Assembly (NCBI GenBank): GCA_025330725.1
Contig: JAIWND010000012.1
Span: 558,001-622,000 of the forward strand
Source: Chlamydoabsidia padenii
Lineage: Eukaryota > Mucoromycota > Mucoromycetes > Mucorales > Cunninghamellaceae
Direction: 5' to 3'
Length of the DNA stretch: 64,000 nucleotides
Shown here piece after piece: positions 1-12,500 of the stretch. The position numbers were made by a program, and so were the translations under genes. How positions within the stretch are numbered: position 1 is the first letter of the stretch; the number at the start of each line of letters is the position of its first letter. Below the pieces are notes generated by a model, which searched no databases, was not told the DNA's origin, and saw only the letters and a program-made list of their open reading frames with translations.

Positions 1-1491
1 TTTAATATAGATCGAATATCTGCTTTTCAAGAAGACGAATTTGTCAGACAAGCTTTGGAAAAAGGAATGGATTTACGTGAATATGCTCAGGAAATAGAAC
101 AGCAAAAAGAACTCATGCAACGAGACTTGGAAAACGATTGTAATTAAACACTCACAATGATGCACACACCCCTCTCTCTAACTTTTTTTTCTTTTATTTC
201 TAGACTTGCGAAATATCGAAGCATTTGTTGACTTGCATACTGAAATCAAGGTAATAAACTAAACTTGAAAAAATGAAATAGGAAGGCTGATGATCATGGA
301 TTTGAATAGTCATGCGATCAAGTCTTGGAAACCATGGAAAAACTGCTCAACGTCTTCCAAAGTGATCTGGGCAACATCAGCGGGGAAATCCAAAGTTTAC
401 AAGAAAGGTCCTCTCAAATGAGTATCCGGTTACGTAACAGAAAGGTAATTGGAAAAAAAGGGGGTGGGGGATGGTATGGGGTAGAATAGGGAACCAATGT
501 ACTAATAACTTGTGTTTATGTTTTGCTATCACTATACGTAGGCAGTCGAAACAAGATTGGGCAAGGTATTACAAGGCACGGTGATCCCTCCTTATGTTAT
601 AAAGTAAGTACCCTCAACTAATGATGGCTAGATGATACTAATTTTTACTACCTCTTTATAATATATTGTAGAAAGATTACAGAAAGTGAAGTGGATGAAG
701 TATGGCTTCAATACCTTTTGGGGATCAACAAACAAATGCGATTCGTCAAGACCAACCAAAACAAGCCGATCAAAGCCCTACGCAACGTGGGACCTGAACT
801 TGAAAAACTGCGACTCAAGGCGGCATCAACAATCCGCGACTTTTTTACATCTCGGATTCACTCACTCTGCGTCCCCAACACCAATATCCAAATCATGCAG
901 CAATCCGTCTTTTTGAAATACAAGGAACTTCATATGTTTGTCTTGGAACGGCACCATGATGTGGCAGCGGAAATTCGACAAACTTATATCAATTCGCTAC
1001 GGTGGTACTTCCATAATCATTTTGATCGGTACGCGAAAGGGTTGGTCAAGTTACAGGTAAGTCTTTACTAGTCTTATCCCTCAATGTGATAACATTTATT
1101 AACCTCATTTCTTTATACAGATGGTTGCAGCGGATAAAACTGATCTGATTGGTGCCGAAGAACAAGGACGAAAAGTGGGTGGACTATTCAGCAGCAGCAA
1201 ATCAACTCTAAAGGACAAGACCAATCTCTTCTCTTTGGGAGATCGAATGGATACCCTTCGCTTACAAGATCCAGGGGTGATTTTGGTGCACGTGGCTGAA
1301 GACAAAGACATGCGATACCAGTTTGAACAACTATTCCGAAGTTTGAACCTCACGATGATAGACAACGCCAGCTCGGAATATCTCTTTATTTATGAATTCT
1401 TCTCAAAAGATCCCAACACAGCCGCCGACATTGCCAAAACGATCTTCCAACAAATATTCGATGCAACCGAAAAAACTGGCCTGGTAAGTGA

Positions 1492-1528
<37 letters not shown>

Positions 1529-2688
1529 AATCTTACTCACCATGCTTTACTAGAACTTTACAAAATCATATGTAGAATCGTCTTACGATACTGTGGGTAT
1601 TCTATTATGTATTCGGATCAACACTCAGCTGGCACTGGAACTACAACGTCGTCATGTCCCTGCTTTGGAAGGTTATACCAATTCAACAAACATGCTATTG
1701 TGGCCAAGGTTTCAATATTTGATGACCTTACACGTCGACAGTCTCCGAAAATTGGCAAGTAACAAGTCGGTTATCAACAACATCAAGGACATCCACCCTC
1801 ACTATGTAAGCTATGACAATATCAATACTTTGCAACCCACCTTTTACTCAATCTTCATTCATTAGGTCACACGCCGCTATGCAGAATTCGCCGCATCTCT
1901 ACTGGTACTGAATGACGGATATGATGATGCTATCTTGGCCAATAGGTAAAGTGAAAAAACAACTACAAAAAAATACTATCATACTAAAATAAACTCTCTT
2001 TCTCTTTTGATAGTGTACGGAAGCTTCGTAACGAATTTGAAGGGTTGTTATCAAGAATGTCCAATGAATTCTCGGATACACTTCGACGTACTGCCTTTTT
2101 GATCAACAATTATGACTTGATTATATCAGTCTTTCAGGTAGCAGAACATGAAATACAATAGGGTAATCGTTTATTAATACTAATGCTTCATTGTACTGAA
2201 ATAGGAAACACATAACCGTACTGTCGACACTGAACTGGAGCATGTGAAGCAGATTTTGGCGTTGCATGTCGGTGGGTTTGTCGATGAACAGTTGAAACCC
2301 TACTTTGGATCTATCATGGACTGTGTCAAGACATACGAAAAAAAAACGGGGCAGTTGGAAATCGAACAAGGTAAGAGACATTACTCCCACAGAAAAAAAA
2401 AAAAAAAGTGATCTTACTGTTTGCTACATAGACATACTAGCAAAGATTTGTACTCAATTCGCTCAAACATGGCGATCCTCTATATCCTCGATCAATGGGT
2501 CTGTTGTCCGATACTTCTCCAACTTTAAGAATGGAACCACTGTCCTTCACGCGGTTTTGGGCCAACTGATTCTTTACTATACCAAATTTCTAGATATCTT
2601 GGATGATCGTCAATTGACCAACAAGTTACAGCCTGTCGGTGTTCAAACAGTGATGGTAGAAATTAAAAAGTTTAGAAGTACATTTTAA
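1..2688 (+). CDS. VPS52: Vps52, GARP/EARP tethering complex subunit (5' partial)
   Basis: Vps52 is a core subunit of the GARP complex, which tethers endosome-derived vesicles at the trans-Golgi network. The window opens inside an exon in frame 1. Eleven exons are visible: 1-139, 204-250, 310-444, 542-603, 672-1056, 1121-1483, 1554-1805, 1866-1945, 2014-2137, 2205-2370 and 2432-2688, giving 669 residues. The N-terminal part is coiled coil (LETMEKLLNVFQSDL region). The block VIKKITESEVDEVWL followed by a long helical C-terminal region (SLRWYFHNHFDRYAKGL; LNDGYDDAIL) is typical of the Vps52/Sac2 family. The intron at 1484-1553 carries a long A run. The start codon lies upstream of the window. 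The family assignment is firm; exon edges are inferred from GT-AG signals and frame. Confidence 0.9.
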
Positions 2689-3535
2689 AATTATACATAA
2701 TAAAAATCCTGTGTTTGTCTTTTATGTTTTTTTTTTTTTGGAAAATGATTCATTTGTGTTGGTATGTCTTGGACCATGTTTTTATTGTTGAATGCCTCGG
2801 ACTTACGATAATGATTGAAAACATTGTGGGGAACCAGGCGGGGTTTAAATTCGGGCTCCGTGAACCATTCTGCATGAATCTTCATTTTCAAGACTAGAGG
2901 CGTATCATACTATCGATATTAACCAATGCACCCATTGTCGGTCAAGCTCAGATGTCGTTTTTAAAGACTTGAGCCCTGACCTTCCATTCTTAAAGCGGGG
3001 TTTGAACACCGAAATGATATCTATTGGAGGTGATGGTGCAAGTAATAGCGCCAAGCTGATATGGGGAGAATGTATCAAAGAGGAACATCATATGTCTCTG
3101 TTTAAAAAGAGACATCGGATATAGCATCTCAATGGCTTCGCATGTGCATAACTGTGTCCAGCTCCAAATAAAACAGAACACTGATTAAGTATTTGGGTTA
3201 GACAGGTGGCATTACACGTGGTCCTGACAGTGCATGGCGTTTTGAGATCTGCAGGAGAGCCTAAATAAGACATAACAAACATTAACAAATAAAAACCTGT
3301 TTCTTTATTAAAACTAAGATTAATCTACACTAAAAAGGGGAAGAGGTAGAGATTGAGAGAGAGAGAGTAATCGGGATTTAAAATATACAAACTTCCAAAG
3401 AAGAATAATGAGGGGGGGGGATGTGATAAAAAGACAATGGACTTCAAATAAAACAAACAACATAAAAAAAGTAACAATGCTAAATAAAGAACTAGTATAC
3501 AATAAAGTGTTCTACAATTGGAATGTGATGACAGA
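2689..3535. other. Convergent intergenic spacer with three copies of the recurrent element
   Basis: This spacer lies between the 3' ends of VPS52 (plus) and the pseudokinase gene (minus). No ORF resembles a protein and I see no tRNA. It holds three copies of the recurrent element: 2838-2849 (GCGGGGTTTAAA), 2995-3006 (GCGGGGTTTGAA) and 3371-3382 (TCGGGATTTAAA). Copies here are unexpected if the element is only a promoter part, so a non-coding transcript is possible. Confidence 0.5.
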
Positions 3536-5636
3536 TCACACATCTATTTTGGGTCCCAGATCGCGATAAGGGTGTTTTGGTGGCGGGAATGGACCTTGGA
3601 CAATGAAGACAATCATTTTGTTTACCAGTGATTTCTTTTTTTTAGTGAGGACAGGATGGTAAGGCTCCGGTAAGACACGTGATGAGGTAATCATTGGTGT
3701 TGTTGGTGTTGTTGTTGTTGTTGCTGCTGCAGTTGCCATTTTTGATATAGATCGTTTGAATTCATGCGAAGGAAGGATCACCGAATAGGGCTTCAACCAT
3801 GGATGGAACATGACCAAATCCAAAGAAGCTCTTGATGTTTCCGGTGCCAACATACGACGTAAAAGATCCTTTGCATCTAAAAATAAGATAACCAAAAAAA
3901 AAAAAAAAGTAAGTTGACTGCATTTCCTCCTGCCTTTTCGGTCGTTCTTACCAGATGACAAGTGAGATGGAATACTAAAATCGGCATGTTGCATCTTGTT
4001 GAATAGGTGTCGATCATTGTTTGCATAAAATGGATACTTTCCCACCAACATTCTATACAGAGAGATACCCAAGACCCAAACATCCACCATGTCACAATGA
4101 TAAGACTGTCGAGTTGATAGTTCCGGTGGAATGTATTGAGCATCCCTATTTACAAAAAGCAAGTTGATTAGTTATTCAAATAATACATAAAGTAATATGA
4201 CTTACCCCTGAAAGGAATGGTACTGAATCTTGTTGTTGGTCCATAGTCGTAACTTGTATACATTATCTTGAGCATCAAATAAGGTTTCCATTTCAGAAGG
4301 CATCTTGGACTTGTGTTCTTGACGGAATCGGTAAGCCGCCCGAATCATTTTTGTGAATTTACGTTTGGCCTTCTTTTCGTTAGTCGGTATAGGAGAAGGA
4401 GTAGATGACCAGTGACATTCTGTTTTAGGATGGATCGGCCAAGCTGGTGGTGGTTGGAATGATGTGACAGAAGATGATGAAGAAGTCGAAGAAGAAGATG
4501 TGCCTGATGAAGAAGATGTCGATGAATTGGATTCAGTAGGTGTTTGTTGAGTAGGATAATCATTTAAAGTCGAAGAAGATATGATAGGTAGAGCAGTAGT
4601 CAACTGTTGTGTTGAATGATGATCATTGTTATTGTTATTGTTATTGTTGTTTGATGATAATGATAGTGATGATGATGGTGATAATACTGATGATCCACTA
4701 ACAGAATGTAATGATGAATCATTTGATGGTAAAGCAGGTGACGTTGATCCAGAAGAAGAAGGATGAGGAGAGTCGTTTGGTGGTAAAGTAGGTGAAGGTA
4801 TACTTGTGATATCATTGTTTCGATCTCCATCATGATGTGTCAGGTTGGATGAAGTGCCAGCTGTCTCCGGTGTGATGAATTGACAGTCTTCACGTTGTAT
4901 ATGGCGTCGATAACTGCTATTCCTTGGACTAATTGAAATTTCCGTCAACAAATCGCTTTCTTCAATGATCGTTGATAGTTTTCGTAGTTGACCATCATCA
5001 AGAGATTGTCGGTATTTATTTGGAATCGGGATACGCTATATAAAAGAAAAACAAAGATAGATTAGTGTTTAATAGCCGATCAATTCCACAAAAGGTTGAG
5101 TTGAAAACAACTTAAAATAATAAAACAGTAGTGTGAATAGTCCCGGGCAAAAAAAAAAAAAGTGACACGGTTTAACGAAGAAGTGTAACCATGTATAAGG
5201 AAGGAGAGTGAAGCATAAAAAAAGTTATATTTATGTATGTAGGTAGAAAGGGAAGAAAGGTAAATGGTAGGTGTATATAATTATGTGGTATAATTGTGTA
5301 TAGAATGTATGGAAGGATGAAATAACCCATAAAAGATAAATAATGTCCCCCCCCTTTTTTTTTTCTTTTTATTACCTTCGGAGCCCGTTCCGATGACTGA
5401 CTAATAAGAGGATTGAGATTGGATACAGTTGGATCGTGATCAAGGACAAAAGGTAGAGGTGGTTTGTTGGGTGATAGAGACCGCCAATCACGAGTGGTGC
5501 CAGTACTGGAAGTAGTCTTTTTAGTATCATCATTATTGTTGCTGTTGAATTTGGATAGTTTTTGTCGCCACCATGAAGGAGACGCAATCGATGTAATCCG
5601 TGAGCGTAAACTGTTTCCATGATATAAAAGTGGCAT
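3536..5636 (-). CDS. Kinase-like protein with degenerate catalytic loop (pseudokinase)
   Basis: Four exons on the minus strand (5636-5376, 5035-4206, 4145-3952, 3876-3536) give 541 residues. Residues 1 to about 310 are mostly Ser/Thr/Asn-rich and disordered. A kinase C-lobe follows: a helix (FTKMIRAAYRFRQEHK), then LFDAQDNVYKLRLWTN, where HRDLKxEN and DFG should be. The HRD position reads MPS and DFG reads as part of LRLWT. Later subdomains are preserved: DAQYIPPE (the APE site), DVWVLGISLY with VGKYPF, and DLLRRMLAPETSRASLDLVMFHPWLKP. No glycine-rich loop or VAIK lysine is visible. It is therefore probably catalytically dead, in the style of Tribbles, acting as a scaffold or regulator. The start at 5636 follows a possible acceptor, so an upstream exon cannot be excluded. 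Confidence 0.7.
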
Positions 5637-6736
5637 TCTATTAGTCGTATAAATAACAAAATAAAGCAAAAAAGTTCAGTTAGTATGTGGGGTTCCTATT
5701 TATGCCTCTCCCCCCCTTTTAAAGGAAGAGAATGCAATTAGGTTGAATGTTACTTACAAACACTGCCACTGTTTGACACTGAAGTAGGCGCCACCTTTGT
5801 TTTATTGTTTGGAGTTAAAGCTGAAGGTGCAATGAGTATTTGCTTCAGTTGTGTACGATCAATGTAAAAAAAGTGGAGGAAAGGAAAAAGAGGTGGGATA
5901 AAAAAGAAAGGGCCGCCACTTTTATAAAAGAGCAAAGTTCAAAATTGAAATCCCGCTCGGAACGAAATAGTGAGAATGTGTATGTGGTACAAGTTGGTAA
6001 AAGGAAAAGAATACCCATCAAAGGGAATTAGAGTGGTACCAGAGCTTCTTCTTTTGCCCACCCACCTTTCTCTCTCTCTCTCTCTCCCTCCTTCTTTTTA
6101 TAGTGACAGATCTTCATAAATCCACCCCTCAACCACGTTGTTGCCATAACTCCGCTGCCATACTTTCTTTTTTGTCATTTTAGCTTGCTATCCTATTTTA
6201 CAAAAAGTAAACCATATCATGTGTAATCATCTATTGATACAAAATAATATATATCTATCAATCTATTTGTTGTTCCAAGTGGGCGACACAAACTAACAGC
6301 CAATCAATGCTTTTAAGCAACATAAAAGCCTAAATACTTGTATCACTACCTTTCACCCTATATGACTTATCATATTAATCTCCCGTTCTTTTTAGTATCT
6401 AGTTTGTAATAAAGAGGAATTCTTATTGGAAAGGTCCTGAATCGTTCAAGGAGAAGTATGAATTTCAATATACAAATCATGTAGATCTCGATCATTAGCG
6501 GCATTTAAATATCCGGGCCGTTTTGTTAGGATCCAATGACATCAGGTGGCAAGGCATGCCTGGAAATCGGGATTTGAAAAATCTTGAATTGATGAAAACA
6601 AAAAACAAAAACAACCTCTCTCTTCTTTCCTTTTTAAACTTTTTCTTTCAAACCTCAAATGTAATTATACTTGACAGTAATCAACCGCCAATACTCACCA
6701 TACTGTTTCTTCTTCTTTTATAGTATACTATCAAAC
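5637..6736. promoter_or_regulatory. Divergent spacer upstream of the pseudokinase and QCR8
   Basis: Non-coding stretch of about 1.1 kb between two divergently transcribed genes. Element copies: 5945-5956 (TTGAAATCCCGC, 309 bp before the kinase start), 6498-6509 (GCGGCATTTAAA) and 6567-6578 (TCGGGATTTGAA), the last two 228 and 159 bp before the QCR8 start. A CT-rich run lies near 6070-6095. The short ORF at 5750-5935 (minus) is proline/phenylalanine-biased and I do not accept it as coding. Confidence 0.55.
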
Positions 6737-7166
6737 ATGGGTGGTCACGGATATATGGGCTGGTAAGAACAAAGTAATGAATGATTGATCTATTGACGAC
6801 TGATCTTTATCTTCTTTTACTTTCAATTCCATAATAGGTGGGGTAACATGGGTGGCCCTACTCAACGTGTATGTGATATGATTTGAAAAAAAAAGAGACC
6901 AACCAGACCTGATCATATTACTAATACTTACTCTCTTTATATTATGATAGGGTGTCGTTACTTACATTCTCTCACCTTTTGAACAACGTGCTTTTGCTGG
7001 TGTGGTCCACAACGCTATCTTCAACACTTCTCGTCGTATCATGTCTAACGTACCTTATGCTGGTACTGCTTTTGCTTTGGGTTACTTCATCTACACCTCT
7101 GCCAATGCCAAACATGCTTACCTCACTTCCAAGGCTGGTCATGCTGCTGAAGGTGGTGATCATTAA
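6737..7166 (+). CDS. QCR8: Cytochrome bc1 complex subunit 8 (QCR8/UcrQ)
   Basis: Small inner-membrane subunit of respiratory complex III that contacts cytochrome b. Three exons, 6737-6762, 6838-6868 and 6951-7166, give 90 residues, which fits the family. The N-terminus MGGHGYMGWWGNMGGP leads into GVVTYILSPFEQRAFAG, the QCR8 signature. A single membrane span (YAGTAFALGYFIYTS) follows and the tail faces the intermembrane space. The first exon is only 26 nt. Two copies of the recurrent element lie within 240 bp upstream. QCR7, its partner in the same complex, lies about 12 kb away. Confidence 0.92.
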
Positions 7167-7591
7167 ATTTGAATAGTCTCCTTTATGTTGTTTTACAATA
7201 AAAAATGATCTCTCTTTTGTTTTGTTATAATAGTATGATATGTCCGTGTTATTTGTTTGTGATGATGTTAACCAACGCACTGACTTTATGTGTTGGAAGG
7301 TTGTCAATTCATAATGATGTGGATCCAAAGGGGTGGGGGTGGAAAATTAAAGGAGTTACCTGATTGGCTGATTATATTCAGAAAAGATTGGGTGGATAAA
7401 TTGACTTTTTTTGACCTGAACCTTTTTTAATTTCTTTCTTCTTCCCAGTCCCTCCCTTTTTCTTCTTCCTTTCTTCTTCTTTTTAATCTCCCTTCCTTTA
7501 TACACACAACTATTCTATCTTTTACTTTATTTGGTATTTAACACTTCTCCCTCTCTCCCTACTTTAGTCATCTTATCACGCAAAAACTATA
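7167..7591. other. Intergenic spacer before the transporter gene
   Basis: Pyrimidine-rich leader (7440-7570) just upstream of the transporter start, typical of fungal promoters. I see no good copy of the recurrent element here, making this one of the few gene starts without one. Confidence 0.4.
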
Positions 7592-8991
7592 ATGTCAGCA
7601 ACCACTCAACGATCTATCGATAATGGTTACGTGTGGCTCGGCGCTTACTTCATCCTTAATCTATCATTGACTCTTTACAACAAAGCCATCTTGTTGGACT
7701 TCCGTTATCCTTGGAGTCTTACAGCTATACATACATTTTGTGGCTCCGTTGGGTGTTACCTTCTTTATGCATTTGGGGTGTTTACACCGGCCAAATTGAA
7801 GGACAATGAAAATATGGTGATGCTCATGTTTTCAGTGCTCTATACTATTAATATTGCTATCAGCAATGTTTCTTTGTAAGTAAAAAAAAAAAAGGGGGGG
7901 GTCAGGGTAAAAGAGGATTGACTTTGGGAATATGAGGGGGGGGGGCGATCCACAAACTAACCATTTTATGCTACTGTGATGCAATAGGAGCCTTGTCTCT
8001 GTGGCGGTAAGTTATGGTAAGAATTAACAAATTAAGTTACTAATTACTCTTATCTTTATATTGATGATTATAGTTTCATCAAGTGATTCGGGCAATGACA
8101 CCCGTCTTTACAGTGATGATCTCCATTGCCTTTTTACAGAAATCATATTCTAACATGATCTACCTGTCTTTGCTTCCGGTAAGGAAAAACAAAAGAAGAT
8201 ACAAAACAAGATGGATACTCATTGATGTTCTCTCTCTCTCTCTCTCTCTCTAGGTCGTATTGGGTGTAGCCTTTGCAACCATTGGTGAATACGACTATAC
8301 TGTGGTTGGATTCCTATTGACGGTGTTGGGTACAGTACTTGCGGCGGTCAAAACCATTGTGACGAACCGTGTCCAAGTCGGTCGATTGAAGTTACATCCT
8401 CTGGACCTTCTACTTCGTATGTCACCACTTGCTTTTGTACAGTGTGTCTTTTATGCGTATGCTACTGGTGAATTGGAACGCGTTCGTACCTTTTCTTCAG
8501 CTCATATGACAATCCCTTTGGCCTCGGGTTTATTGGTAAATGGTCTCTTGGCTTTTGCTCTAAACATTGTCAGTTTTACTGCCAATAAGAAAACAAGTGC
8601 TTTAACCATGACTGTGGCAGGTAAGAATGATCGACAAAAGGAATGAATCAAGATTTTTACTCACTTTTTATATATGTATATTATTAGGGAATGTCAAACA
8701 AGTATTATCAATCATTCTTGCTGTTGTCATTTTTAACCTGAATATCAATATCACCAATGCTTTTGGTATTGCATTGACCTTGATTGGTGGCGCTTGGTAT
8801 GGGTAAGTAATATTTGCCAGGATTATGTTGGATAGGATACTGACTTTTTTATTGTTTTACTCAAATGTAGGAACGTAGAAATGGCAGAAAAGGCGAAATC
8901 CAATGCTACTATACTACCTACTACTCGTCTAAACTCTTTAGAACAACCATTAACAAATCCATCTTCCGAAAAACTATCTGGTTGTCCTTGA
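7592..8991 (+). CDS. Triose-phosphate/nucleotide-sugar transporter family protein (TPT/SLC35-like)
   Basis: Six exons (7592-7875, 7988-8006, 8074-8178, 8254-8620, 8688-8802, 8871-8991) give 336 residues with about ten hydrophobic spans and a Lys-containing C-terminal tail. Family signatures are visible: WLGAYFILNLSLTLYNKAI at the N-terminus, FHQVIRAMTPVF after the third exon junction, and KKTSALTMTVAGNVKQ near the end. These match the TPT clade of the drug/metabolite transporter superfamily, whose fungal members sit in the Golgi or ER and exchange nucleotide sugars or phosphorylated sugars. The substrate cannot be read from the sequence. The second exon is only 19 nt. Confidence 0.85.
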
Positions 8992-9412
8992 TTTGCCACC
9001 ATCATTATTATTGGACTATTTGTTTATAATTCTTAGTTGTATTTTACTTTATCTATCTATCTATCTCCTTCTTCTTCCTCACCCCTTTGCCTCTTACCTC
9101 CTTCTTATCCCCCTCTCCCCCCTTTTTTTTGTAATTCCAATAAAAAGAACAATATCATGAAAATAAAAAAAGTTGTATATTTGTGTTACATCATGATTAG
9201 ATCGGGTACACTTCCTTGTCAATATTAGACTTGTTAGTAATAACTGTTGCAACCGATCTTCATTACTATGTTATTTGGGTGTTTATAGGCTTGACAGGTG
9301 ATATGATTTTGTCTTTTCCCACTGAGATGATAAATGTGTAAGACGGCGGGATTTGAAAATATTTATGCAGTGAGAGTGGCCGGGCTTTTTCATATTTTTT
9401 GCCCTCCTCCTC

Positions 9413-9456
<44 letters not shown>

Positions 9457-9597
9457 CTTTCTTTCTTTCTTTCCTTGTCTTCCCCTTCTTTTTAGACTGG
9501 TACAATCCTGTTACCTTGGTTTTTACTTATTTATACCTTTGAACCTTTTTTACTACTTTATGAATTGTTTGTTATACTTGTACCTCTTTAATTGATC
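8992..9597. promoter_or_regulatory. Spacer and promoter region of the RasGEF gene
   Basis: AT-rich spacer between two plus-strand genes. The element copy GCGGGATTTGAA is at 9346-9357, 241 bp before the RasGEF start. A T run of about 36 nt followed by TTTC repeats spans 9420-9472. Confidence 0.5.
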
Positions 9598-12500
9598 ATG
9601 TGGCTGTCTCAACGTCTATCTGCATTCAACAAACAATTACGAAAGCCAATAAAGTCACAATCTACTACTCTGCCCAGCAAACGGTCTTCGTCCAGGTTGA
9701 TGTCAACAGGTATATCATCTTCACAGCAACAGTCATTACCAACACTGACGCAAGACTACATGATCCCGCCACTCTCACCTGAACCCTCTGTAACAACACC
9801 ACTTGTCCTCAACACCAGCAAGACAACAACTGTACCAATAACCAACAATGAAAGGTCAACAAAGGATCTGACAATACCGATAAACACTGGTGGTCCTTCA
9901 TTCTCAATACCTTCTTCGTCAATACCTTCTTCTCACGTTGCTTTATATACTGCAAATATACCTTTTGAAATCCTTGTGGTTGGTGCTTCTCAAGTCACGA
10001 AATCGGCGGCGATTCGACTTGGATTCGATGATGTACGACCAGTACGCTCAAAATACAAAGGTAAAGAACAAACATTTACATATTTTACTCTAACATACAC
10101 TTCTTTCTACTACTTGTAGGTGGTAATACTTTCCAAACCAAGTTGATAGTGGATCAAACATCTTATCCTTTGGATCTTGTCAAAATCGATGATACTAATG
10201 TTATTAATAACACCGATCAAGCCTCCAAGATGCACAAGGTAAGTACTAATCTGGTTAGAAACTTGACCATGCGCACTTTTTATTCCTATACATACATACA
10301 TACAAAAAAAGAATCAAGGAGTGGGAGTAGAGGGAAAAAGGAGGGAGGGAAAAAAAAGGCACCTGATTGCTCGACCTCTAACTAGATTTCTTTTCTTATT
10401 CATGTATTCATCTAATCTAGGACTTTATCCACTTTGATGGCGCCATGGTATGTTATGACACCAACAACAGATCTTCAATGGATTGTTTACCTGATCTACT
10501 TAGTAAGTGTGACCTTTCTGGTGAAAAAAAAAAGAAAAAAAAAAGATACAATGGGCAAATGAAACGGGTATGCATTGCATTTTATACTAACAAAAAGAAA
10601 CATTACGTTTTCTTCTTCTCTCTTTATTTAGATGCATTTCTGATGTGGAAAATTCCGGTGTATTTGGTGGGACTCGAAACGAATCTGACAGACAAGTGCG
10701 AAACGGATCCACAATTAGGAAAAAAGCTGGCTACCTTATTTGGAATCCCATCTGCATTTGTTGATGTGTATACTCCACATGGTGAACATCAGATGCATGC
10801 CATTTATACATCTTTGGTGCGACACATCATTTACCCTCAAAAGCGACGACCCCTATCAACCATCTCCACCAAACCATCTTCAGGAACAACAACAGTAACA
10901 AGTCTTCCTCGTCGTCGTCCTGTTTCAACACCTCCACCAAAACAACCTCCACCATCATCACCAACACAACAACAAAGAAGGAACAATTCGGTAAGGAAAC
11001 GGAACAGCAACCCGGCGGTGCTCTCACAAACAAGAAAAAGGGATTCGACCGTGGAACGACATCCATCCTCTTCTTCTACTTCTTCTTCTTCATCCACCTC
11101 ACCACCACCTTTGAAAAGATGCCAAGTACGAGCAAACCAACATATTCCTTGGTCACAGGAACAGTCGGATCTGAACAATAGAACAACGGTAAAAGCACCT
11201 CGACCTATCTCGACCCATGATCCACGATCTGGTTTATTAACTCCTCCTTTGTCTCCCATTCGACCTACATCCATCTGTTTACCACTACTTCCAACTAAAA
11301 AACAAGTCTACTCCAACCCCTGCTTTATCGACGATCTTGGTGTACCACCACCTGCAAGGTAAAACAAAGAAATAAAATAAAAAAGAAGTATCATCTGACT
11401 AATCAATCACCTTCTCAACTTTTATGACCTCTTAGTAATGGTACTAGATTGACAGCGGATTCTATAGTGAAGAAGTTGACCTTATGGGATTATCACGATC
11501 AAGGTAAAAAGGATATAAAAGAACAGTTTCAGTAAAATGGAAAAAAAAAAACAAGGATTGTGATTCTGATGATTATTCTGATAGAAACTTTGACAATGAT
11601 CTTTTTGACCTTCTATCGAAAATTCATGACTCCTTACCAGTTGGTTCAGTCTCTGATTGAAAGGTAACTAAAAGAAAAGGAAAAAGGGTAAACTTTATTT
11701 GATATAGTATGCTTATAATGATATAATTACCTTCTGTTTTGTATAGATTCGAACAAGATTATGGATGCGAACATCAACCTACTCGATTACAAGAAAGGTA
11801 ACTGGCGGGATACGAATTTTACTGGGAGCATACTGATAACCTGATTTTTTCTTCTTAATACTAAATAGGATTCGAACCATTTTGTGTCTCTGGCTCTCAC
11901 ATCATTGGGGGGATATCTATTATGGGCAATCACATCAGACACTCAATCTTTTTTTGCAACGCCTCGGTCACAACCAACGCCTCTCCACCATGTACCAACT
12001 ACTCGGCCCTTTGATCACCAGACCTGGACCTGCATCTGATCCTGATTCGGTATGGGGGTTAACTGATGAAGAAACGGATCATCACCTTAACTACAACTGT
12101 AACAATTTTTACGGATTGTGGGCCAATTCACCAAGTATCACCACAATGTTATGCATGTCACCCTCCAGTCAAAGCATCATCAGTGAAGATCACCGAGCAC
12201 AACAACGGCGATCGTCTTCTTTTGACTGGTACAAGGATGAGCTATCGGAAACAAAGTTATCGGCATTCCCACAAGTATCCTCGTCCACCATCCCGTCTTC
12301 CACAAACTGCGTCAATACACCCCTTCCGACAATCTCCACAGACTCCTATTCGTCGAATACCAGCAGGAAAAAGAAGGAAAACACACGATCTTCTTCCTTC
12401 TTTAACAACAAGATTGGCCCAAAGCGGAATGCGTATCAGCAATTTATGGGAAACCCTGCATCGTTTGGTGGCGGATCTGTGTTACTGGAAACTACTGGTC

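Noticed and set aside
2715..3288. Short ORFs in the VPS52/pseudokinase spacer
   Set aside because: Under 70 codons, no recognisable composition or splice partners.
5750..5935. Upstream exon candidate for the pseudokinase gene
   Set aside because: Joining its GTAAGT donor to the acceptor at 5637 gives an immediate stop, and the peptide is Phe/Pro-biased.
9592..9597. Earlier RasGEF start at TTG (9592)
   Set aside because: Non-ATG starts are not needed; an ATG follows two codons later at 9598.
10827..11274. Two long minus-strand ORFs opposite the RasGEF
   Set aside because: They are mirror products of the low-complexity Ser/Pro/Thr-rich coding stretch, with Val/Glu/Asp-rich nonsense composition.
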